This document shows, piece by piece, positions 1 to 10,165 of a stretch of DNA of 64,000 nt. The DNA comes from Posidonia oceanica (taxonomy: Eukaryota; Streptophyta; Magnoliopsida; Alismatales; Posidoniaceae), in assembly GCA_037176725.1 (NCBI GenBank), contig JAZBRS010000059.1:12201001-12265000 (forward strand), in the 5' to 3' direction. The notes beneath the pieces are model-generated. The model made no database searches and was not told the origin of the DNA. It was given only the letters and a program-made list of their open reading frames with translations. The position numbers and the translations under genes were made by a program. Each line of letters begins with the position of its first letter. Within the stretch, counting starts at the first letter, position 1.

Positions 1-1190
1 CAAAATGTGTACCCTTCTTGACTTTGGAAAATTTTGGCTAAGTTGTTTTGTTATCAAGAAAGATATTGCAATGCATGTTGATAAATGATAGTCTTTGAAT
101 GCATGTTATTGGTTTGAAATTGGATGGAGGGAATTAATTTTTGGCCTCAGCTGAAGAGATGGAAAAAATCGAAGCCCAATGGATGCCAATTGTGAGTCAT
201 CCGTGGATGCTCTAAAGATTATTGCAGAAGCAATGTCTTTGTTGAGAGAACGCACTCAAGCCGTGAGGCACACTTGAGTAGGATGTTAACTCCAAATCTG
301 AGTGAGTCGATTGTTGCATCATCGGCCAGATTAATTCCAGTTTTCCTACTTACTAAGTTCTCACTTGTATGTAGGGTGGAGGGTATTTCTTTTTAGGAGT
401 TTTTCCTTAGAGTTTCTGATCTTTTTGGATTTTTGGTTTTGTCTTTTTGGTTTTCTAATTTTTTTTGTCTTTTTGGGCTTTCTAATGGGGAAAGATAAGT
501 ACCTACTTTAAGCGTTAGCCTTAGGGTCTATTTTGGCCATGTGAGTAGTCCCTTCAGTTGTGGGTATGTCCCTTGTGTCATGGCTGCACCTTTTAGAGAC
601 TTTGGTCCACTCACTAATCCTTGTTGGGTTGTTATTCCCTTGACCTTTTCAGTCCTTGACCACCCAGGGTTGCTTACTCCTTGCCTATTAGTGCGATAGG
701 ATGGGGGAGGCTTGAGATATAGCAAACTCTCGGCTTTGGCTTTGGTCTCGACTTCCACTTGCCAACTTTGGTCATTAATGCGCCTTTAGGATTATGTCTT
801 TGGGTTCATGGACAGCTTCCTTGGCTATCTTCTTGTGCTCTCTTTGGACAGCTCTTTGTTGACCTCTTTTGTTTGGACAGTTTCTTTTGCTGTCTCTTTT
901 CCATTTTTCCTCACTTGGACAGCTTCTTTGCTGCCTTCTTTCCTCTTCGTTTGGACAGCTTTATCTGCTGCCATCTTTTCTGGGTGCTTTCTAAGTTATT
1001 TGGCAAGCGGCTCATACCATTAGCCTCTACTCCGAGCCTGCCTTTCCCTTACCCCCCGTGCAAGTGTATGTGCAGACAGGTCAAAGCATAGGTCCCCCTA
1101 GGTGTTCCTCTTCCTATTAGCTTTGGGAATTTCTCCCCCTTTCCAGCTTAATGTGAGGCCCTAGGTCTTTCACTGGCACAGGCATTCTGA
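1..1190 (-). other. 3' non-coding region of element O
   Basis: This stretch lies downstream of O's integrase stop. It is T-rich on the plus strand and holds no supported gene. The open frames seen in it are short and have no recognisable domain. The only structure noticed is the degenerate repeat at 805-985. I find no TG...CA LTR boundary here. Confidence 0.6.
805..985 (-). repeat. Degenerate 30-42 bp tandem repeat in O 3' region
   Basis: The plus-strand word TTTGGACAG (first copy ATGGACAG) recurs near 810, 846, 875, 917 and 953, each time followed by a T-rich stretch, often with GCTG. Spacing is irregular at 29-42 bases. Its position after integrase matches the hypervariable 3'UTR repeats known in Tat-lineage elements. 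Confidence 0.5.
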
Positions 1191-2492
1191 TCAAGGGTAG
1201 TACCTTTTCAGGTGCATTGCATTCCAGGGGTCAGCTAGATCTGCCCCATTTTGGGACAACCGATAGGCATTCCCTGGATATGCAGCAACCACTATGTAAG
1301 GTCCTTCCCAATTTGGCTTCAGCTTTCCCTTAGGGTGGGGCTTATTGTAAGGTAGTATCTCTTTAAGCACTAGATCACCAATGTTAAACTTGCGTTCAAT
1401 GACTTTCTTTTGATAGGCCTTAGTTATTCTTTGTTGGTAGACACGTGTATGCTCGGCGGCTGCCAGCCGTTTCTCATCAAGGAGTTCTAAGTGAAGGAGT
1501 AAAGCCTGCCTCTTTTCTTCAGCGGACATTCCTCTATCAATTTGTACTCTTAATGAGGGGATTAGGATCTCATATGGGACTACCGCCTCCATTCCAAAGG
1601 CTAAGGCATAAGGTGTTTGACCCGTTGCCGTCCATACGGTGGTGCGGTTTGCCCATAATGCATTAACAAGCTTATCTGACCAATCCGATCCCTTAGCGTC
1701 TTCTACCATTTTCTTAATGATTTTCACTAAAGTCTTATTAGTAGCTTCTGCTTGACCATTTCCTTGTGGGTAGTATGGAGAGGAGTGGTGTAGAGTTATA
1801 CCGAACTTTCTGCATAACCTGTTGAGCTCCTCTGAGATGAAGATTGGTCCATTGTATGCTACTAAGGCTTTAGGAACCCCAAACCTTGCTATGATGTTCC
1901 TTTGTACAAATCAGTACAGGGTTGTGGCCTTGATATTCATGAACGCCTCTGCTTCGGCCCATTTGGTGAAGAATTCTATTGCCGTGAGGATGAAAGTGCT
2001 GCCCTTTCCTTGTTGAATAGGCCCAACCACATCAAAGGCCCACATAGAGAAGGGCCATGGTGCTGATAAAGCGTGAAGCGCTGAAGCTAGAGCATGGATG
2101 TTGTTGGCATGTAGTTGGTAGCTTTTGTACCTTTTGACTTTGCTTGCACAATCAGCTTCCATGGTAGGCCAGTAGTGCCCCCTTCTGATAATCATCTTGG
2201 TCATAAACTGAGAGTTAATGTGGCCCCTGCAGACTCCTTCATGCGTCTCCTTGAGGATTTCAGTAGCTTCTGATGCATCCACACAACGGAGTTCAATCCC
2301 TAGGGATGTCCTTTGGAATAATGTGTTGGCCTTGATGTAGTACTTGGTAGCCATTCTCCTCAGGGCTTCTCTATCTTTGGGAGTTGCGAATGCTGGGAAG
2401 GTGCCATCTTGTACATAGTTCCAGATGTCATAATACCACAGATTACCATCGTTGATCTCTGTAGTCTCTTGATAACAGACCTCTACGTGCAT
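1191..2492 (-). pseudogene. Integrase of element O (broken)
   Basis: Two open segments (2492-1911 and 1727-1191) carry an integrase. The first holds an N-terminal zinc-binding region in which the two cysteines of the HHCC finger read as tyrosines (RYKSYQ), followed by the start of the catalytic core (WAFDVVGPI). Between 1911 and 1727 the core is out of frame and holds stops. The second segment carries the C-terminal part, including a WANRTT-type stretch and a GDLVLKEI stretch, and ends at HLKRYYP followed by a stop at 1191, a normal pol end. In an active element the enzyme would insert the cDNA into the genome. Lost zinc ligands and the frame breaks make this copy inactive. Confidence 0.85.
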
Positions 2493-2570
2493 TATGTTCT
2501 CCTAGCGTGGTTCATCCTTGAGTTCTTGTACCCATTCTGCAGCTAACTCCACCATTGGCGAGCTGATTTT

Positions 2571-2993
2571 TCACACCATGATGGATTGCTCGTCTGCCTC
2601 TGAGCTGAATGGGAACGAGGATGCCAATGAAGCCAGAGAATCTGCCAGGATGTTGTTGCTTCTAAGTGTATGCACATATATTACCCTATCAAACTTCTTC
2701 AGTAAAGCTCTTGCTAAGTCGTGGTATTCCTGTAGCTTTGGTGAGAGGGTCTTGTATTTGTTGAGGACTTGTCGAATGATGAGCTGCGAGTCCCCTAATA
2801 TCTTTAGTCTTCTTGCCCCTAGATCAAGAGACATTCGTAACCCTAAGATTAAAGCCTCATATTCTACCACATTATTACTTGCTGAGAAGAGTAGTTGTAC
2901 AGCAATAGGAAGGACAACATCCTCTGGAGTGAGGAGTGTTGCCCTTATCCCAATGCCTTGTGAATTCAGTGCTCCATCAAGTGGAGGGTCCAT
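2571..2993 (-). pseudogene. Second (archaeal-like) RNase H domain of element O
   Basis: The frame carries DGALNSQG, a VEYEALILGL helix, the LGDSQLI strand and an ADSLASLAS end. This is the extra RNase H domain that Tat/Ogre elements have between the usual RNase H and integrase. The usual start of the domain (WTLYFDGA in the family) is broken: the frame upstream reads WTLHL and one base is missing near 2979, so the domain is out of frame with the RNase H before it. In the family this domain is thought to cleave RNA in RNA-DNA hybrids. Confidence 0.8.
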
Positions 2994-3542
2994 TCTCTAA
3001 CAAGTGGCATGACACTACTAAATGCAAGGACCTCCTCGTTTGGGAAATTCATTGAGACTGGTTGGTACTCTGACACAGGTAGCCCGGCGAGTTGATCCGC
3101 GATAGCTTGCCCCTTGACCGCCTTCTGAGTGATGAATTGCAGGTCAAATTCAGTGAGGAGCATTTGCCATCGTGCTAGCCTTCTAGACAGTGCAGGTTTT
3201 TCAAACATGTACTTGATGGGGTCCATCTTGGCTATGTAGCAGACTCGGTGTGCCAAGAAGTAGTGTCTCAATTTCTGTGAGGCCCATACTAGGACTAGGC
3301 AGTGTCTCTCGATCTAAGGGTACTTCCTCTCATACTCAATGAATGTTCTGCTCAGGTAATAAACTACTTTCTCTTTCCTCCTAGTTTCATCATGTTGTGC
3401 CAGGACGACTCCTACCGAGTTATCAGTAACGGCCAAGTAGAGTAACAATGGCCTCTCAGGGATTGGAGCAGTCAATACTAGAGGATTGAGAAGATAGAGC
3501 TTTAAATCATCAAATGCTTTTTAACAGGTGTGATCCCACTTG
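2966..3542 (-). pseudogene. RNase H domain of element O, left of insertion A
   Basis: Minus-strand translation gives the RT-RNase H connection and the first RNase H, with VVLAQHDE, YYLSRTF, LVLVWASQKLRHYFL and the end GQAIADQLAGLP. In-frame stops replace codons, for example TAA where the family has a glutamine codon just left of the insertion. The domain continues directly from the RT at 21140, which shows that A split one gene. It ends in a frameshift into the second RNase H. Confidence 0.8.
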
Positions 3543-3547
3543 AATTC
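3543..3547. repeat. Target site duplication AATTC, left copy (element A)
   Basis: AATTC stands directly before the LTR start TGTTGACACC. The same five bases follow the LTR end ...ACTACA at 21135-21139. Five-base duplications are standard for Ty3/gypsy integration, and the gene of O reads across the two copies. Confidence 0.93.
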
Positions 3548-4279
3548 TGTTGACACCCCATTTTGACAGGCTGAATCAACGGATCTATCGGGCGGCTAGG
3601 AAAAAAAACCTAAAACCACACCCAAAACTTCAGCCTAAAACCATCCCAAATCTAGACCCAAACCCGCACCTTCCTCTCCTTCTTTCCCCTCAAAACAAAT
3701 CCAAACTCAACCTAGGATTACACCCCTTTCCCGAACCTGAAAACCAACCAAAATCCATAGGAAGACTCACCCCTGATGACTTAGCAAACCCACCAAAAAG
3801 CCTGCAAAATCTCAAACCAGACCCCACCCAAAAACCCTAGGAAACTTAGGCAAAAATACCCTTTTTTCTACACCTTGAAACCCCTCCAAACTTCCTCAAA
3901 ACTGAACCAAAACTCCAGGACCGGAACTAGAAAACCTAGACCCCACACCTGCCAAATTTCACCCCTTTCCGAGACCTTTAAGCCCCCCTTTTGCCTGGAT
4001 TATCGTTTTCTCTCTCCGGGATTATCGTTTTCTCTCTCCTCTCTCTCTCCTGATTATCGTCTCTCTTTTCATCCCCTTCTCGCCCTTCTTCTGGCTTGGC
4101 AGCGGGCCCCCTTTGTACTCCTATCCCTTCTCTATCTTATTCCTATTTTTGTTTTGTTTTTACCATTTTTCTTGAATTTTAAAAATCTTTTCCCTCAAAC
4201 CTATCTCTTTCCCCTTTTATTCTCCTTTTTTTCCTTTTCTTCTTCTTTTTCTTTCCCTTCTTCTTTCTTTTGCAAAAAT

Positions 4280-5240
4280 CCATGAAAATCCTTAAAAATC
4301 TGTAAAACCCCAAAACATAAAAGAGACAAATCAGAATTCTGAGAAAAGCAACTAAAAAACATTAAACAAGTGATTAAAAACTCAAACTTAACTAAATCAA
4401 GCTAAAAAGAAAACCAAGCATGCAAACTAAAAAAATGCAAAACAAACTAAAAGAAAATACTGTAAAATCAAAGAAAAAACCAAAATAAAATCAAAGCCAA
4501 CCTAAAGTGAAAACCCTATCAAAAGAATTAAAAAAAACAAACCTTAAAAAAGAAGAAAACAATTAAAAACATTAAGACAAGTAATTAACTAAAAAAACAC
4601 ATAACAAATCTGAAAGAAGCCATCAAAACTTGAAACAATTTAAAAAAAAACATTCAATTAAAAAAAAAAAAACTCAACAAAAGAAATTTAACTAAAAAAC
4701 ATTAAAAGAATTTAACAAACAAAATCACAAGATAATTTTTTTTAAAAAAAAAAAAGAGAAAAAACTTGAGAAAAGATCCCAAAAACTAAAAGACTAAAAC
4801 TCCCCCTAGTTAATTAAGAAACAATCCATTAAAAAAGGCCTAATTAAAAATTCCAACTTAACAAGAAAATTTGACTAAAAAAAAAAAACAAAAAAACAAT
4901 TAAAAAAACTTAACAAATATTTAACAAAATAAAAAAAAAACAATTTAAAGAAAACTCAAATCCTAAAATCTCAAACCAAAAAAGAAATTTAAACAATTAA
5001 AACAATCAAAAAGGAAAAAAACTCAAAAGAAGAAAACCATTAACAAATTCAAAGGATTAATTATGAACAAAAAAAGAAAAATTAAAAACAGTTGCCTTGA
5101 AAGAAATCAAAAAAAGGAAAATCACAAATCAATTCTTTTTCTTTCCTTTTCTTTTTTTTCTTTCTTTCTTTCTTTTCTTCTTTCTTCTTCTCTTCTATTT
5201 CTTCTTCTTCCTTTATTTCCTTTCTCACCTCCTGTTGCAG
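4280..5240 (+). repeat. A-rich then pyrimidine-rich low-complexity part of LTR A
   Basis: About 830 bases are dominated by A with scattered short words such as ACTAAAA and AATTAAAA. They are followed by a C/T run near 5130-5240 ending TTGCAGCAG. No gene is supported. The same sequence is at 16566-17526 in the 3' LTR. Confidence 0.75.
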
Positions 5241-6370
5241 CAGCCTTCACCACTGCCGTCCTTCCTCCTTTCCTTTTCAGCCACCACCCTACCCACCATC
5301 GACAACACATCGTCGCCAGGTCTGCCACCCATGCACGCCTCTGCCCTCCTGCAAGCCTAGGCTGAGGTTTCTGCCATGGACAGCGAAAGGAGAGAAGAAC
5401 CCAACAGAGGAAGAAGAAAGAAGAGGAGACCTGTGAGAAGACCAGAGGGGATCATCCACCACAGCCCCCAGACCTCCCTCTCTCTGGTGTGCACTCCACC
5501 GGAAGAGAAAAAGCCAAGCAACCTGAGAATTCACCCCCAACAGACCGGCCGAACCCATCTTCTTCCAAAAAACCTCCAACACACCTACTCCGTTGCAGAA
5601 CGACCACCACAAGCCTCCTAAAATCCTCAAACTTGGCCACCTTACTCGCCAGACAAACACCTTCACAACCCACCCAAGATCTCACCGCGAGACGACCCAC
5701 ACTCCTCACACTCCACTTCAAACACTTGGGTCCCCTTTCTTGTCGAAATCTTCCAACAGCCATAACTTCCTCCACACTCAGTGGAATCCACTTCTGTTTC
5801 ATCCCACGCGCTCCCCGAACAACCACCTAGCCGCCCGTACCCTTGCTTCGGCCTGGAACGCCGCACAACGCCGCAACCACCTCGGCCACCACAGTAGCAG
5901 CCAGCCTGGACCAGATCCTCCTCTGGACGACCAAACCCACTTCTGGAAGCACCGGGACCTTCCCTGGACCTCAAGCAACGTCCCCAGATCGCCGCACGCC
6001 GCCTCCAGCCCCCCACGCGCCGCCACGACCTCCGCCGGTTTCGTTGAAAACCACCCAGATGGGTGGCTCGTTCCGGCATGCGAAAAGGTAAAAAGGAACT
6101 TCCTCTGGCTTCCCCTCCTTCCCCTCTCTCTTCTCGGCTTTTTCCCAGGTCGTTTCGACCACCACGCCGCCCGCACGAGGTCGCCGGAGTAGCCGTCTTC
6201 TCCGGCACCGGCAGCTCCAACCGCGAGCCGAGCTGCCGTCCGACGCCCCCACGCGCCACCGCAGGCCTCCTGCTGCTCCGCCTCACCGCGCCGGCATCCC
6301 CCGCGCTCCGCCGGAGCCAGGCCTCCCGCTCCAGGTCTGCGCCGGCGAAGCTCCGGCCCCAGGTCCTGTA
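5240..6370 (+). other. GC-rich LTR segment without supported gene
   Basis: This GC-rich stretch has overlapping open frames on both strands of 81-264 codons. They have no recognised domain, are rich in Arg, Pro, Ser and Gly as expected of GC-rich DNA, and lie inside an LTR. Homologous parts of the LTRs of C (about 52260-53900) and B (about 41030-41900) do not keep these frames. I regard it as transcribed leader or U3/R sequence, not protein-coding. A near-identical copy is at 17526-18656. Confidence 0.6.
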
Positions 6371-6931
6371 GCGAGTAGCGGGCGGACGACTCCTCTTTTT
6401 TTTTTTCCATTTTTTTCTTAGCTTAGGAGCTTTACATGTGCATTGCATTAGTGGCATTTAGTTTTCTTAATATTGCATCCAGGTCCTCCACAGTTCTAAA
6501 CTCATTTGAATCTGATTTAAAACCATATGAAATTGCATTAAGTATTTGCAGTTCTGTTCATTTGCACATTAGTCCACTCGCAGTTCTTTTTTTTCCTTTT
6601 AGCTTAAGTCCCGCAACTTGGTTTTATTATTCTTAGGTCCTTTTCTGCATTTTTCCACGCATTGCACCCATGCATCATTGCACTTAGCACTATTTTTACA
6701 CATTTAAGTATGTCTAGCTCTCATTCACATGGGAGGACCTTCAGCACACCCTTAGGACCTCCTGAACACTTAGATCTGTTCTCCTCTCCTGTTCTGGCCC
6801 TTCTGCCCTGAAGTTGCGATATCTTTCAATCCGACCGTTGGATCTCCTCAAGTAAGCTGCCCAGGCGACCGCAGCGAAGCGCTCTTCAGCATGGACCAAG
6901 CAGATCTCCGATCAGACTCCCGGATCTCCAG

Positions 6932-6933
6932 GT
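6932..6933 (+). promoter_or_regulatory. Predicted splice donor in 5' LTR of A
   Basis: GATCTCCAG is followed by GTATATC. The upstream exon-like stretch (6862-6931) is strongly similar in C (minus strand near 50652) and D (near 63574), where the donor is the better consensus AAG|GTAAGTCC. It includes a short ATG frame at 6892 beginning MDQADLRSD; D has a similar frame. A pyrimidine-rich acceptor TTTTGCAG lies at 10021-10028, before gag. Splicing would remove about 3.1 kb including the array and primer site. Confidence 0.5.
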
Positions 6934-6974
6934 ATATCTTCCTGAACTCTTGCACCGCATTCATTTGCATGCCA

Positions 6975-8110
6975 TTTGCATCGTTTTGCGTGCCTTTAGT
7001 CTCTTCGCACCGTTTTGCGTGCCTTTTAGTTTTTTTGCCACGTTTTGCGTGTTTTCAAGTTTTCTCGCTCCGTTTTGCGTGCCACTTCTCTGTCTTGCAC
7101 CGTTTTGCGTGCCCTTTTAGTTTTTGCCTCGTTTTGCGTGTTTTCAAGTTTTCTCGCTCCGTTTTGCGCGCCACTTCTCTGTCTCGCACCGTTTTGCATG
7201 CCTTTTAGTTTTTTGCCTCGTTTTGCGTGTTTTCAAGTTTTCTCGCTCCGTTTTGCGTGCCACTTCTCTGCCTTGCACCGTTTTGCGTGCCCTTTTAGTT
7301 TTTGCCTCGTTTTGCGTGTTTTCAAGTTTTCTCGCTCCGTTTTGCGCGCCACTTCTCTGTCTCGCACCGTTTTGCGCGCCACTTCTCTGTCTCGCACCGT
7401 TTTGCGTGCCTTTTAGTTTTTTGCCTCGTTTTGCGTGTTTTCAAGTTTTCTCGCTCCGTTTTGCTTGCCGCTTCTCTGTCTTGCACCGTTTTGCGTGTCT
7501 TTTAGTTTTTGCCTCGTTTTGCGTGTTTTCAAGTTTTCTCGCTCCGTTTCGCGCGCCACTTCTCTGCCTCGCACCGTTTCGCGTGCCTTTTAGTCTTTTT
7601 GCCCCGTTTTGCGTGTTTTCAAGTTTTCTCGCTCCGTTTTGCATGCCGCTTCTCTGTCTTGCACCGTTTTGCGTGTCTTTTAGTTTTTCGCCTCGTTTTT
7701 CGTGTTTTCAAGTTTTCTCGCTCCGTTTCGCGCGCCACTTCTCTGCCTCGCACCGTTTCGCGTGCCTTTTAGTCTTTTTGCCCCGTTTTGCGTGTTTTCA
7801 AGTTTTCTCGCTCCGTTTTGCGCACCGCTTCTTTGTTTTGCACCGTTTTGCGTGCCCGTTAGTTTTCTCGCCTCGTTTTGCGCGCAGTCTTGTTTTTCCG
7901 CTCCGTTTTGCGTGCCTTCATGTTTTCTCGCTCCGTTTTGCGCACCGTTTCTTTGTCTTGCCTCGTTTTGCGTGCCTTCGTTCTCTTGCGCCGTTTTGCG
8001 TGCCCTTTCTTTTTCTCGTCTCGTCTTGCGTGCCCTTGTTTTTCTTGCCCGGTTTTGCGCCCTTCTTTCGTTTTTCCGCACCGCTTTGCGTTCTTGTTCT
8101 GTTCCTCGCA
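6975..8110 (+). repeat. LTR tandem array: 89-bp units of three ~30-bp subunits
   Basis: The word CGTTTTGCGTG starts each subunit. One unit is a ~30-bp subunit containing TTTTCAAGTTTTCTCGCTC, a ~30-bp one containing CCACTTCTCTG..TGCAC and a 29-bp one containing CCTTTTAGTTTTTTGCCT. Successive first subunits begin at 7041, 7130, 7219, 7308, 7427, 7515, 7605, 7694 and 7784, so the period is 88-90 with one insertion of a 30-bp subunit. Units degrade towards 8110. Long open frames across the array are a by-product of the repeat. Confidence 0.92.
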
Positions 8111-8486
8111 TCATTTGCATGCCAACCTTGTTTTCGCATCTTTTCGCATTCTTGTTTCGTTCCTCGTACTGTTTTACGCCGTTTTCCCTTGCATGTCGAT
8201 TGCATTGCATGTTTTCCCCGATGTTTTGTTTTATCGCCCACATTTGCATGTAGGGCGGTGATGCTTACTGTCCGGAGTTCACACGAGCCAGGTTCCGCCC
8301 GGTTCGGAACACAGACAGCGTTGCTGAGCGCTTAGATTGCACGTTTACTTCCTTGTATCGTCTTTTATCACTTAGAGCACACCTTTGAGCATTTAGAAAG
8401 GCATTCATTAGCACTTAGGCATTCGAAGTCTGCATTTCCCTGCATATGCGAGCGTAAGCCTAGAAAGACCGATTCTCGGGCGTGTC

Positions 8487-8508
8487 GGGGGTGCCTAACA
8501 CCTTCCCC
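8487..8508 (+). promoter_or_regulatory. Conserved LTR stem-loop GGGG(G)TGCCTAACACCTTCCCC
   Basis: GGGGGTG and CACCTTCCCC can pair around CCTAA with a two-base bulge. The same motif stands at 20742-20763 (3' LTR of A), 30758-30778 (S) and, on the minus strand, 49536-49557 (C) and 62242-62263 (D), although the surrounding LTRs have diverged. It is probably an RNA structure near the R/U5 part. Function is unknown. Confidence 0.65.
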
Positions 8509-8704
8509 GCGCGTAACAGGAGTCCTTACCCTCTCTTGGCCCGCAATGACCATATTGCCCTTGTCCTAGGCACGAGTCACCTCATTTGCATTCATTTGCA
8601 TCTTATTTCTTCTGCATTGCCTTGCATTGCATTTTTTGCTCGGTTTTGCGTGATTATTCACGCATTTCCCCGGTTTTCCTCGTCTTCCGATTTAATAGAC
8701 TTGG

Positions 8705-8714
8705 TGGCGACTCC
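8705..8714 (+). other. Primer-site-like TGGCGACTCC inside the LTR
   Basis: Ten bases equal the first ten bases complementary to the tRNA-Arg 3' end, 176 bases before the real primer site. A conserved copy in S is at 30982-30991. C (near 49333, minus) and D (near 62037, minus) have one-base variants or shorter matches. Confidence 0.55.
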
Positions 8715-8819
8715 GATTTTGTCTTATCTTCTTCTTTTCTTTCCCTTTTTCCCCCTTTTAAATGTTTTCGAGTTAGGTCTTCCTTCTCGGACATAGCCGC
8801 TTATAGTGAGCCTGATTCC

Positions 8820-8859
8820 GATCGGTGCACGCGAGCTTTGGCATCGTGCATGGACGATC
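8820..8859 (+). promoter_or_regulatory. Hairpin close to the 3' end of the LTR
   Basis: GATCG at 8820-8824 pairs with CGATC at 8855-8859, and TGCACG at 8826-8831 pairs with CGTGCA at 8845-8850, leaving a small bulge and a loop around GAGCTTTGG. The structure recurs at the LTR ends of S, C and D. It would fold just upstream of the primer site in the RNA. Confidence 0.55.
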
Positions 8860-8880
8860 CGAACACCGGGATTACTACAG

Positions 8881-8898
8881 TGGCGACTCTGCTGGGGA
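8881..8898 (+). promoter_or_regulatory. Primer binding site, tRNA-Arg type
   Basis: TGGCGACTCTGCTGGGGA begins two bases after the LTR end. It is complementary to the 3' end of a plant tRNA-Arg (family consensus TGGCGACTCCACTGGGGA) with two mismatches. This is where minus-strand DNA synthesis would start. A tRNA-Arg primer is known for Ogre elements. Confidence 0.85.
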
Positions 8899-10020
8899 TA
8901 CTAGACTTCGGCTTTCGCCTCCACTTTCGCTCGCTTGGGATTTGCTTTCTTTGTTTGCCTTGGTGTTTCCTTTGTCTGTTTTGCTCGTTTTCCTGTGCAA
9001 ACTCCTAGCAAGTCGCCTCGCGGTCACTTCGCCTAGGTTTTGCACCCCCTTCCGGCTGCCTTCGCCTTAGTTTAGCTCTGCCTTGCTCTGTTTTGTCTAA
9101 TTTGCTTGTTTATTTACTTGTTTCCTTGCTTCTGCTCTTACTTCCTTTACAGCTTACTTGTCTTTATTTTCTTTGTCTTACTTGCTTATTATTGCTTTAT
9201 TCTCGCACATTGCATGTCTACGTACTTGTTTGGCAATAATACATGCTTTTTGAATGATGAATGCTTCCTTTTACACACCTGCTATGTCACTACGCACGCA
9301 CATGCCTTGCATACATGCCTTTTGACTTGATGAATGTTTTTCTTCACCATTATGCTCACAAACACTTGCACATGCCGTGCACTTGCCTTTTGTTATGTTG
9401 TATGATTGTTTGCTTGCCATGCTTGATTGATTCTCTTCCCTTTCGCACTTGCCATGCTTAGGATAGTAGAAACTTGTTTGCTCTCCCCATGGTTAACTAA
9501 AAAGTGCAAGTAAAAGAACTTCTAGGAACAACTAGAGACTCTGAACAATCCTTCACTCCCTTTTGGTTAATAAAATGTGCAAGATAAAAGACTTTAATCA
9601 TTTGCATAAGCATCATATAGAGCATGCATCTTCTCATCTGAGTCCACCTATCAGTCTGCGAAGGACGGTTCCGGCTTCTCACCCCGATGCTTTGGCATGG
9701 TGTGAGTCGGTCGGTCTGTCCCCCCTTGTCCGGGGTCGTGTCGGTGTTAGTGGAGGGTACCACCCACGCTTTGGCGGGGTAGAGGCCACCAACGCACCAC
9801 CCTGTCATTACCTGAGCTTTGGGCCGGGAGTTAGACAGGGGACCTGCTTTTTCTGACCTAGAGTCTGTCTAAACCCACTACCCTTGAGTGCGTCCTGGTA
9901 GGTCATCTACTCAGGACATGCATGGTGAGAGAGCGCATCTTAGGACATTCATTTGCACGTGTGCCATTCATACCACCCTTAATAACTCTTTATTGCATAC
10001 AACCTCTAACATCTTTACTC

Positions 10021-10028
10021 TTTTGCAG
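10021..10028 (+). promoter_or_regulatory. Predicted splice acceptor before gag
   Basis: CTTTACTCTTTTGCAG followed by G is a good plant 3' splice site, 137 bases before the gag ATG. It would pair with the LTR donor at 6932, giving an intron of about 3.1 kb. This is a prediction from consensus only. Confidence 0.45.
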
Positions 10029-10165
10029 GTGCGTGCGGGATCCGCTGCCCGGACTCTGAGCGTCCCTCCTCTGAGCTACTTGTCACTTCCGACAGTAGTT
10101 TTCCTTAGAACTTTACTCCTTTCTCTCTCTCGTCGCAGCTTCTGCTCACTTAGACTCGGTCAGCA

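Larger units (their letters stand above)
3548..8879 (+). repeat. 5' LTR of element A
   Basis: The LTR begins TGTTGACACCCC and ends GGGATTACTACA. In order it holds a C/A-rich start, a T/C-rich stretch near 3990-4280, an A-rich stretch (about 4280-5120), a pyrimidine run (5130-5240), a GC-rich part (5240-6370), a predicted splice donor (6932), a repeat array (6975-8110) and a conserved tail with two hairpins (8487-8508, 8820-8859). No clear TATA box was found. It differs from the 3' LTR mainly by an extra ~30 bp subunit in the array near 7373-7402. Confidence 0.95.
8880..10165 (+). other. Untranslated leader of element A
   Basis: About 1.3 kb lies between the LTR and the gag start. It holds the primer site at its start, T-rich and CA-rich stretches (9060-9470), and a G-rich stretch near 9690-9800. 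The predicted splice acceptor is at 10027-10028. Open frames here are short and have no recognised domain. Confidence 0.7.

Noticed and set aside
2518..3000. Plus-strand 160-codon frame opposite the second RNase H of O
   Set aside because: It is antisense to a recognised domain and has no domain of its own.
5593..6457. Overlapping open frames of 199-264 codons on both strands of the GC-rich LTR part of A (and copies at 17879-18743)
   Set aside because: They overlap in several frames, have biased composition and no domain, and are not kept in LTRs B and C. The same frames in both LTRs of A follow from recent duplication of the LTR.
7124..8335. A 403-codon plus-strand open frame and other long frames over the LTR array
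   Set aside because: It is a translation of the CGTTTTGCGTG repeat. The frame changes with subunit number and is broken in the sister LTR.
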